Assembly: GCA_905250025.1 (NCBI GenBank)
Contig: CAJNOJ010000309.1
Location: forward strand, 51,924-115,923
Direction: 5' to 3'
DNA: 64,000 nt
Source: Adineta ricciae
Taxonomy: Eukaryota > Rotifera > Eurotatoria > Adinetida > Adinetidae
The position numbers were made by a program, and so were the translations under genes. Below are positions 56,706 to 64,000 of this stretch, piece by piece. Under the pieces are notes generated by a model. That model saw nothing but the letters and a program-made list of their open reading frames with translations. It was not told the origin of the DNA and ran no database searches. Position 1 is the first letter of the stretch. The number at the start of each line of letters is the position of its first letter.

Positions 56706-57394
56706 ATATAAATTTTGTTTTTTAATCAGTGATTTCAATCATCTTTTTAAAAGGAAAAACACAGACGACAGAAAAAAATATTTATCAGTTTTAATAATGT
56801 TTTCGTATCATGTAAATAAAATTCAGATTATTATTTAACAATTTGTATCACCGAAATAGATCTCTTGCTTCTCACTATGAATAAATTCGAAAGATGTTGA
56901 GTGTCAGTCATAAAACTGTTTATCATGATTTTCTACCTACAGTCCATGTTCATTTAGCATAAATTGTGCCAAGTTTCTGCTGTAGCTAGCTGCTCCTACA
57001 GAACAGAACAGGACCATTTGAAACGAAGAATAAACTGAATTACCCAATTAACAATTTTTAAATTCTCTTCAAACTTCGATCGAGAGCACTAATCTGTTTT
57101 GCATATATCTGAAGAAAACGACTCACTCTTTCCGAAACCTCGCATCATATTTTTAATTATTGGAAAAACTGGTATCACTGAAGTGTGACAATGTGCTATA
57201 TACATCTCCTCATAATCCCCCGGTACGAGCAAACCGGTGGTGCGTGTGATTCCTGTCTATGCCAGGGATCTGATGGGACGCATTTGTCTGGGATGGGATC
57301 GTCCATGCAGACAAACGACATTAAATTTTTCTCGCACGAAACTCATGTGCAATTCATTGAAAAATTGCACAACCACTAGTTGTAGATGTCGTTC
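56706..57394. other. Intergenic stretch
   Basis: AT-rich region after auxilin. The frame 57185-57379 has no motif. I see no gene. Confidence 0.45.
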
Positions 57395-57509
57395 GTTTCT
57401 AACCATGTCTAAGTTATGCAATTCATCGCTTTTCTTCTCTCTTCTATCGTTCAATATATATGATGATAAGGAAAGTGTCTCACTTGTCCCACTACGGTGG
57501 GACATATAA

Positions 57510-57541
<32 letters not shown>

Positions 57542-57900
57542 GGCCCCTGCGCAAGGATGACACGCAAAATCGTGAAGCGTTCCATATTTTTTTTTCTTCT
57601 TCTTCTTCTAGCTTCCACTCAACATAAGGCTCTTCGTCGAAAGTCATATGACCTAAACATTAGGAAGGTGTCCACCAAATGGATGAACAGTTAACATTTG
57701 ATGAAGTGAACAAAATGCATTGAAAAACTGTTTTTCTCATTCATTCTGACAAAGTCATTAATCTGTCTTTTGATGTTTTCTGATTTTTCCTAAACTTGAG
57801 GTTGATCCAGATCAGCCATTGTCAGAGCTTATTTTTATTGAGTTGAACGAAGCTTGAGCATAATGTGAAAGAGTCTACAATGAATTGAAGTTATATTAAA
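57395..57900 (+). pseudogene. Decayed copy of the auxilin 3' end with U6
   Basis: 57395-57615 repeats the U6-bearing intron of auxilin. Further right the last auxilin exons are still readable but ruined: MDEQLTFDEVNK, FLIHSDK in place of HIHPDK, and DPDQPLSELIFIELNEA followed by stops. A segmental duplication of the auxilin 3' end occurred, after which the exons decayed while U6 stayed identical. Confidence 0.8.
57486..57590 (+). ncRNA. U6 spliceosomal RNA, copy 2
   Basis: Identical over its full length to the copy at 55900, with the same upstream AATATATATGATG element and T-run terminator. Preserved identity beside decayed exons suggests it is functional or very recently copied. Confidence 0.93.
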
Positions 57901-58250
57901 AACTCTTTCCATTAGAATGAACTAAATTGAGAGTATACTTTCATTTTTAAAGACTACAAATGATAAATAAATTAAATTCAATGGAATGTCAGCGAGTGAT
58001 GTGATGCAACTGCGTAAATTCCGAAATTATCTGCGTTAAATAATTTTGTTTACCGAGTAATGATAACAAATGAACATATTGTTTTGAGATTAGTTAACAT
58101 GAATACACTCATAAGAAAATGGCTACTTATTAGATCGTGGAAGTAACAAACCCATCAATTAAGAAAGTCATTTAATGGATATAATACTTTCATATATGAG
58201 AAAGAAAGGAATAGCAGAGAAATGAAACATTCCTCGAAGAAGTTCTTTCA
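57901..58250. other. Intergenic stretch
   Basis: AT-rich upstream region of the GPCR gene. Nothing is recognised. Confidence 0.5.
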
Positions 58251-59248
58251 ATGAGTCTCTCATATATTTATTCGCTTTTGAGTTTTTTTTCAATTCCACT
58301 AATAATTCTATTTGGTGTGATTGGAAATCTTCTAAGTATTCTTATATTTACTCGTCCATCTCTTCGCCGTTCGTGTTCAATATATTTCTTAGTCGGATCA
58401 GTCAATTGTCTTGTAATTCTTCTTTTTGGCGCATTAACACGTTGGTTATCCATTGGTTATATCAATTTCAATCCGACAACAACATCTCTTTTCTATTGTC
58501 GTTTTCGTTCCTATTTTGTCTATGTTATTTATAACTTATCTCCATATTTCACTGCATGTATCACAATTGATCGTTTTTGTTCAAGTTCTTCCAGTGCGAG
58601 TATTCGTCGATTAAGTTCTCGCATAAAACTTGCTTATATGGTTGTCTTGATGGTTATTCTAATAACATTTATTGCTTATAGTCATATGTTAGTCGGATTT
58701 ACAGTGGTGAATTCTGTTTGTCAAGCTCAGTCAGGATTCTATGCTGAATTCTTTCCATTTTTCACCACTGGGTATTATTTTTTCTCAATTGTTTTAATCA
58801 TTTTCTTCGGATTCGGTACAAGTTATAACATTCGTTCTCAACGTCGAAAAGTTCGCGCAATAAGAGTGATGGAAAATCGACAAATTCGAGGTGATACTCA
58901 ATTGCTCCTACTCTTATTTGTACATGTTATATGTTATATATCATTGGCTTTGCCTTATCATATTTCATTAGTTATCGGAGCGACTTATCCAACTTTGCTT
59001 GTCAATCCAAAGTTTCAATTTATTCAAAATCTGACGATTATTCTCTTATATCTTAGTCAAGCGGTGAGTTCGAACGCTTTGTTTCTCTTTATGTTGATCG
59101 AAATTTGTTTGTTTAGATCAATTTTTATGCATTTACATTAACTGCGAATTTGTATCGGAAAGAACTTTTCAATCTCTTACGAAAAGTTAAAACAAAATAC
59201 TGGGATAGACAACCAGTCGTACATTTCGGACAAAATACTGTATATTAA
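58251..59248 (+). CDS. Rhodopsin-like G-protein-coupled receptor
   Basis: Two exons, 58251-59063 and 59117-59248, 314 aa. Seven hydrophobic segments are visible. TM1 has GVIGNLLSILIFTRPSLRR. TM3 ends ACITIDRFCSSS (DRF for the usual DRY). TM6 is LLLLLFVHVICYISLALPYH with the Pro kink. TM7, split by the intron, ends NFYAFTLTANLYRKELFNLL with helix 8; the usual NPxxY is replaced by NFYAF. Cys residues before TM3 (YCRFRSY) and in loop 2 (SVCQAQ) can form the usual disulfide. The ligand is unknown; this looks like the large FMRFamide-like/orphan receptor expansion of rotifers. The arrestin in this window is a plausible downstream partner of such receptors in general. Confidence 0.85.
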
Positions 59249-59367
59249 TCCCTTCATTTTTCATGATTTCGACAATATTTCTTTGAAGAGTCAAACATCA
59301 TGATTTTTATATATTCTAAAAGTGTTTTTTTTTCTTTCTGGGTTAGAAATAAAAAGAAAGAAAAATG

Positions 59368-59826
59368 TTAATGATGTTGTGATGATGCTCCAAGACTTCC
59401 GAAAAGTCCAGGACGTTCTCGACTATTTGCCCTTGGAGGTCGAATAATATTATCATAGATAATATCTTTTGTCATATCTTCTGAATTGGATTTTTGAAAG
59501 GACTGATGCAATTTTTTTCGTTCACCTAAACTAAACGGGGTCGCTTGAATTTGTTTCGTTGCTGTTAATCCTTTGATAATCTCTTCCAAAGCCAAGACTT
59601 TCGTTTCAAGTTCTTTGATTTGCAGTCGGGATTTCGTATCATGATCCTTCAAACGCGTTACTTCATTTTCTAAATATTCACATCGTTGGTGAAGACATTC
59701 AACAGGAGTATGATTGATTGTTTGTTTTTTCATTAATTTGTTTTTGCATGTTCGACATGAAGTGGAGGGAAAATTTTCGGTCGGATCGCAGAGCGATGCT
59801 GTTTCAATTAATGGATCGTAATGCAT
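59368..59826 (-). CDS. Coiled-coil protein, unrecognised (152 aa)
   Basis: A single frame from ATG 59826. The N-terminus has a possible zinc-binding CxxC pair (SCRTCKNK). Residues about 45-90 form a leucine/charge heptad helix (CEYLENEVTRLKDHDTKSRL). The tail is Ser/Arg-rich and ends GLFGSLGASSQHH. It could be the last exon of a longer gene, but no acceptor upstream is convincing. No function is assigned. Confidence 0.5.
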   Translation of the reverse strand: MHYDPLIETASLCDPTENFPSTSCRTCKNKLMKKQTINHTPVECLHQRCEYLENEVTRLKDHDTKSRLQIKELETKVLALEEIIKGLTATKQIQATPFSLGERKKLHQSFQKSNSEDMTKDIIYDNIIRPPRANSRERPGLFGSLGASSQHH

Positions 59827-59946
59827 TGGACTAGTTGATCACCTTGTGCGTTGAATTGAGTTGACGAAGGCTTTGCTTTTCGTTAAGGATATTGATGAAG
59901 GTATCAAGCATGACATGACGTCATTCTTCGTCTTTGTTTTCGATAG

Positions 59947-60651
59947 TCAAGAATATTCTTTGAAGCGTAGCGAAAGAGAAGATTTTGGATGAGAAATAAG
60001 AGAGTGAATTAGTGTTCGTAGGTGTAAATGGAAGGAACGGGACAGTTTTTCAAGACATTGGAGAAAGAGAGGAAAGTCGAAGGTATATGAAGGTTGAGGG
60101 AGAATGTCAATGAGTTCGAAATAGATCTCGATTGGATTCAACTGAAGACTTTTGGAAAGATTTCGAACAAATGCTGAAAAATTCAATTGAGAAGTAGATT
60201 GTTTGAGAAAATAAGCTTTTAGATCATGTAAATCTTCGTGATATTCAGTTTGTAATGAACTGGAAGAAGAATTCAATGCGTTATTGTTTTGATTTATCAA
60301 TGAATTGTTTAACTTTTCATATAAATATTCTATATTCAAATGTTTTTCTTTTACCATATATTGAATTTGTTCAATAAACTGGAAAAAATCGATTGATTGC
60401 CGAACAGTTCGTTTGCCGTTCGTTCCCAAGCATTCATCGACTAATCTCTCGAAAACTTCTCGATGAATTAAATGATCATTCGCATTTCTTAATGATACGA
60501 ACAATCGATACAGTTTTCCTAAGGTCGAATCCGATGATTTGTACATTTCATCGAATGTCACACGTGATTCTGAACATATTTTATAAATGGATCTCGATAA
60601 ATGTGACATTTGCGAGCATAAGTCTTCATCGTTGTTCATTGTTAAAGACAT
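59947..60651 (-). CDS. Helical protein, unrecognised (234 aa)
   Basis: An intact intronless frame; I choose ATG 60651 (MSLTMNNDEDLC) because upstream codons in the frame are not ATG. It is predicted all-helical with blocks SRVTFDEMYKSSDSTLGKLY, VFERLVDECLG, FFQFIEQIQYM and LNFSAFVRNLSKSLQL, and contains Asn/Ser-rich spacers. The pattern resembles degenerate EF-hand or other paired-helix proteins, without a calcium loop. Divergent from the small membrane-protein gene at 60785. Confidence 0.55.
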   Translation of the reverse strand: MSLTMNNDEDLCSQMSHLSRSIYKICSESRVTFDEMYKSSDSTLGKLYRLFVSLRNANDHLIHREVFERLVDECLGTNGKRTVRQSIDFFQFIEQIQYMVKEKHLNIEYLYEKLNNSLINQNNNALNSSSSSLQTEYHEDLHDLKAYFLKQSTSQLNFSAFVRNLSKSLQLNPIEIYFELIDILPQPSYTFDFPLFLQCLEKLSRSFHLHLRTLIHSLISHPKSSLSLRFKEYS

Positions 60652-60784
60652 TCGAGCGCGAAAAATCACCTAAGTCGATTAATGATCCGTCGGCAATCGT
60701 ATTTGTAACAGAATAAAGAAATGTAAGAATTTTGAAATAAGCGCCTTTTACTTTCTTTGTTGTTTTTTCTTGAAAAATCATTTC

Positions 60785-61168
60785 ATGGTCGAACCGGTGA
60801 CAATAACTATTGTGCTTACTGTGTTAAGTGTTGTAAAATCAGGTTTTGAGACGTTGCAAGAATGGTTTCGTCGAAAGCCAACGCGAACTACAACAACAAC
60901 AACGACAACTACAACACCGCTCCAACTGAATATAGTCCGATCAGATGTGATTACGGAAGATATGAGAGCACATTCGAAAGAAAAAGATGAAACCACAACG
61001 AGAGTAACAACTACATCATTATTGTCGTCTGACATGACTCTTATTTTGATAATCTGTATGGGCATTCTTCTTGCAATTTTAGTTTATTATTACTTTCGAA
61101 AGCGAGCGAAACTGAATGATAAATTCGATCGAGACTGGGATTCTCCATCTAGTCCAGCATCACGATGA
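60785..61168 (+). CDS. Small membrane protein with Thr-rich linker (127 aa)
   Basis: Start chosen at ATG 60785 (MVEPVTITIVLTVLSVV). A hydrophobic N-terminal segment is followed by an aromatic/basic patch (ETLQEWFRRK), a Thr-rich run of about fifteen residues coded by ACA/ACG triplets, a polar linker, and one strong TM segment (LILIICMGILLAILVYYYF). The cytosolic tail is short and charged (RDWDSPSSP). Either a type I membrane protein with cleaved signal or a two-TM hairpin. No family is recognised. Confidence 0.55.
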   Translation: MVEPVTITIVLTVLSVVKSGFETLQEWFRRKPTRTTTTTTTTTTPLQLNIVRSDVITEDMRAHSKEKDETTTRVTTTSLLSSDMTLILIICMGILLAILVYYYFRKRAKLNDKFDRDWDSPSSPASR

Positions 61169-61302
61169 AAGATTTGTAAATTATATAAAATAGATGTCGC
61201 TGTTTCTCATATTCCTTTGACTATGTTTCTATGGATTGGTTCTGGTTCAATAGAGCCAGCTGGTAGTGTTCTGTGTGGCCATTTCTGTTTTGCGATAAGT
61301 GC

Positions 61303-61761
61303 ATGATGCGTGTTAAAGAATGCTGCTGGTTAACTTTATTTCTTTGTAGTTCCTTTTGTCTTGTTATTTATTTCTCTCGACGAAATCAAATCATGGGATC
61401 GTTATTCTCATCATCATCATCATCATCATCGGAGCCCTCTGCTGCTAAACACATTCAAGAATTGATTCATAAATATCCAGTTATGGTTTTCTCCAAATCT
61501 TATTGTCCTTATTCAAAAAAGGCCAAAGACATTTTATCAAATTATAAATTAGGAAAGAATTATCACGTTCTTGAACTGGATCAATTGTCGTCAAAAGGAG
61601 AAACTTATCAAGATGAATTGGGAAAATTAACGGGCGCAAGAACTGTACCAAGAGTTTTTATTAAAGGAAAATGCATTGGTGGTGGTGATGATACGAGTGC
61701 TTTGCATAAACGAGGAGAATTAGAAAGATTATTAAGAGCCGCAGATGCTATTGTTGATTGA
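61303..61761 (+). CDS. Glutaredoxin (CPYS dithiol type)
   Basis: The C-terminal 105 residues are a complete glutaredoxin: VMVFSKSYCPYSKKAKDIL with a Cys-Pro-Tyr-Ser active site, TVPRVFIKGKCIGGGDDTSAL with the cis-Pro and glutathione-binding GG motif, and a final helix. The enzyme reduces protein-glutathione disulfides; CPYS forms in some proteins also bind iron-sulfur clusters. Two starts are possible. ATG 61303 gives a hydrophobic N-terminus (WLTLFLCSSFCLVIYF) that could be a signal anchor. ATG 61393 gives MGSLFSSSS, a good N-myristoylation motif and a size typical of the family. The Ser run is coded by a TCA repeat. Confidence 0.85.
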   Translation: MMRVKECCWLTLFLCSSFCLVIYFSRRNQIMGSLFSSSSSSSSEPSAAKHIQELIHKYPVMVFSKSYCPYSKKAKDILSNYKLGKNYHVLELDQLSSKGETYQDELGKLTGARTVPRVFIKGKCIGGGDDTSALHKRGELERLLRAADAIVD

Positions 61762-62098
61762 TATCGCAGGAATCTTTGCTTTTTTTATGGACTTTGCTGT
61801 TTTGTAGGCATTTTTCATTCTATAAAAGAAGGAGAAAATGTTGATAACGTCGTTTTCTTTTATTGTGAAGCTGAAGTTAAGATGTCGCTGAATAGCGGAC
61901 ATAAGTATTAACTGAATAATGAAAGTTATTTCGAACTCTATTGTTTCAATATTCAATTAGTTGATTTCCTGATTGGGCAAAACTGGTCGTACTGAATATC
62001 GTGTATTGTTTACCATTTGACCGTAGTCATTTCACTCTTTCTCGACATACACGTGTCCGAACACGTGACTCTATTTTAATAAAAATTTCTTCTTTTAG

Positions 62099-63670
62099 AT
62101 GCAATCTCGTATTATCAATAAAGTACGTTCCGGTTTAGAAACTGTTGGTTTAAAGACACATCGACATGGCAGTCATGCAAGAGCTGATCAGTAAATATTT
62201 GAAGAAAACTTTATTATTTAAATGTATTTTGCGGATATTTTATCTAGATCAAATAAACGTGAACGTAGTAAAATCCTTGCATTAGTGTTAGCCGGTGGTG
62301 AAGGTGGTCGTTTAGATGTTCTTACTGAACAACGAGCGAAACCGGCCGTTCCGTTCGGTGGAACTCTTCGTTTGATTGACTTTGCTATGAGCAATTGTCG
62401 TCATTCCCATTTAAGCGATGTTTGGATTGTTGAGCAATATGAACTTCATGAACTGAATGAACATTTAGCCAATGGACGTCCTTGGGATATGGATCGGACT
62501 TATGGAGGTTTACAAATTCTACCGCCATTTGAAATTCATGATAAAGGCAAGAAAAAGGATGAAAAAGATGATGGAAAAGGTAAAGACAAAGACAAAGATG
62601 GCGGAAGTAAAGATAACGACAAAGACAAAGACAAAAAAGAGAGTAAGAAGGTACGAATGGAATCGATGAGTGAATATTTGCTTTTGTAGGTGGTTCTGAT
62701 CATGGTGGATTTGCTGAAGGCAATGCTGATGCTATTTATCGTCAACGTCGTTTATTGAAAAAGTTTGAACCTGATCTTCTTGTAGTTTTAAGTGCTGATC
62801 ATGTTTATAAACTCGATTTTCGCGATGTTATTGACTTTCACAAAGATCAGAACGCTGACGTAACGATGGTAACAACCAAAGTTCCCGAAGGTGATTCTGC
62901 TACACGTTTTGGTGTCGTGGAAGTTAGCGAAGATGGTCGCGTAACGAACTTTGAATATAAACCCAAACAACCGAAATCAGATCTTGTTCTAGCGGAAATT
63001 TTCGTTTATGATTTCCAAAAATTAATGGAAACACTCGATGATTTAGCTGAAGATGGCGAATTGAAAGATTATGGTGAAGGTTTATTACCAGAATTAGTTA
63101 AACAGGGAAATGCTTGGGAATTCCGATTGAATAGCTATTGGAGAGATGTGGGTATTCCAGAAAGTTACTGGAAAGCAAGTATGGATTTAATTACGAAAAA
63201 GCAAGAATTAAATCTAGATGATCCCGAGTGGTCAATTCTCACCCGTAGTGCGGTAAGATCGTTTACAATTAATTTTTGGTTTCTAAAAATTTTTTTAAAA
63301 TGAATTTTAGCAACGTTTACCTGCGCATATACATGAAACAGCTCGTTTTGAGAACAGTCTGATTTCACCCGGTTGTACCGTTGCTGGTACGGTTATTCGA
63401 TCGATTCTCGGGCCTGGTTGTGTCGTTGAATCAGGGGCGACAATCCGAGATTCGATTCTTTTCGATGGAGTTCATGTCGAAGTCGATGCAATCATCGAAC
63501 GATCAATTATCGATGAAAAAGTCGTCATTGGCAAACGATCAATCATTGGTGGAAGAAGTGGAGTTGGTGAAAAGAAAGATTTAACAATGATTGGAAAGAA
63601 AGTGAAGATTGCTCAAGATACACATGTGCCTCCTGGAGAAAGAATTAGTCCAGAAAAGCCCAAAGATTAA
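62099..63670 (+). CDS. Glucose-1-phosphate adenylyltransferase (ADP-glucose pyrophosphorylase), bacterial type
   Basis: Four exons: 62099-62190, 62248-62642, 62690-63252 and 63311-63670; 469 aa. The family makes ADP-glucose from glucose-1-phosphate and ATP, the first step of bacterial glycogen and plant starch synthesis. Motifs in order: [20 protein letters not shown] (nucleotide loop), [41 protein letters not shown] (catalytic Asp), [18 protein letters not shown], and a C-terminal left-handed beta-helix with [10 protein letters not shown] and GVGEKKDL. Animals normally use UDP-glucose and lack this gene, so bacterial origin by transfer is likely. A Lys/Asp-rich insert of about 35 residues replaces the usual short loop before [10 protein letters not shown]. 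Spliced introns and flanking animal genes argue against contamination. Confidence 0.9.
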
Positions 63671-63774
63671 AATACGATATTGTCTTCCGTTGATTTAGTT
63701 TCTCATTTTATTTGTAATATTTATTCAAGCTAAATAAATTCATTCCAATATGTTTGTCAATAGTTCAGATAATT

Positions 63775-64000
63775 TCAATTTGCAAATGAGTTTGGGATTA
63801 AAATTTGTTCGAAGATTTCGTTTGCTGTGTGAGCCATTCCTCCAGCTGTTGATTCAACGATGTCTTCATTGATTTCCATAGGCCACGTCGTCCAACTTGT
63901 GATTGCGATATGCGTATCTTTGTCAACAACCGTTTGATTAATCAAAAAGTTCAAAACGTTCTTCAAACTAAATTCTTGCATTTGATTTCGAGTCAAATTC
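63775..64000 (-). CDS. Unrecognised gene, last exon, 5' part outside the window
   Basis: The minus frame is open to the window edge and ends at 63775. It reads FSLKNVLNFLINQTVVDKDT, then IAITSWTTWPMEINEDIVES and ANEIFEQILIPNSFAN. It looks coding by composition. It is convergent with the preceding gene. The family cannot be named from this piece. Confidence 0.45.
   Translation of the reverse strand, partial: NLTRNQMQEFSLKNVLNFLINQTVVDKDTHIAITSWTTWPMEINEDIVESTAGGMAHTANEIFEQILIPNSFAN

Overview
This 64 kb window is eukaryotic and metazoan. It has AT-rich intergenic DNA, genes split by many very short GT-AG introns (typically 50-60 nt), nuclear tRNA and U6 genes, and animal proteins (arrestin, GABARAP-type Atg8, radial spoke protein 3, HAUS5-like augmin subunit, auxilin, rhodopsin-like GPCRs). 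A bacterial-type ADP-glucose pyrophosphorylase gene with introns, bacterial-looking DKNYY repeats, a bacterial-style pentameric channel and a Ty3/gypsy-like element carrying an extra SGNH/GDSL-esterase ORF together point to a bdelloid rotifer; this taxon call is inference. Short N runs (2930, 6820, 26293-26385, 32345) show a draft scaffold.

Layout. 1-9.7 kb is gene-dense: a sulfotransferase (+), an EF-hand protein (-), Atg8/GABARAP (+), a decayed GPCR, a multi-exon unknown gene that contains a 221 bp assembly duplication, and RSPH3 (+). 9.7-31 kb is gene-poor and accessory: a coiled-coil remnant, a DKNYY-repeat gene with a truncated second copy, a piggyBac relic, a one-exon membrane-TPR-lipase fusion (980 aa), and a one-exon membrane protein with about fifty 14-residue repeats (1113 aa). 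It also holds several non-autonomous DNA transposons, a hAT-type element with a solo LTR nested inside it, and an imperfect palindrome of about 0.9 kb. 31-43 kb returns to ordinary genes: an arrestin lacking its N-domain exons, a pentameric ligand-gated channel with a tetraspan gene nested in its first intron, a secreted EGF/chitin-binding-like Gln/Pro-rich protein, and a WW-domain protein.

43-58 kb is the most structured part. A tRNA-Ala gene lies 2.6 kb from an LTR retrotransposon (45783-48866) whose primer-binding site matches its 3' end for 18 nt. The retrotransposon sits in one copy of a duplicated coiled-coil, tail-anchor gene, and the other copy preserves the empty site. The intact auxilin gene (53361-56705) carries a U6 snRNA gene in an intron. 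It is flanked on the left by a copy of its 5' end and on the right by a decayed copy of its 3' end with a second identical U6 gene. 58-64 kb has an intact GPCR, two unknown helical proteins, a small membrane protein, a glutaredoxin, the ADP-glucose pyrophosphorylase and the edge of one more gene.

There is no operon logic. Functional themes are signalling (GPCR, arrestin, auxilin/clathrin uncoating, ligand-gated channel), cilium and microtubules (RSPH3, HAUS5) and autophagy (Atg8). Exon junctions were read by eye from GT-AG signals plus frame continuity.
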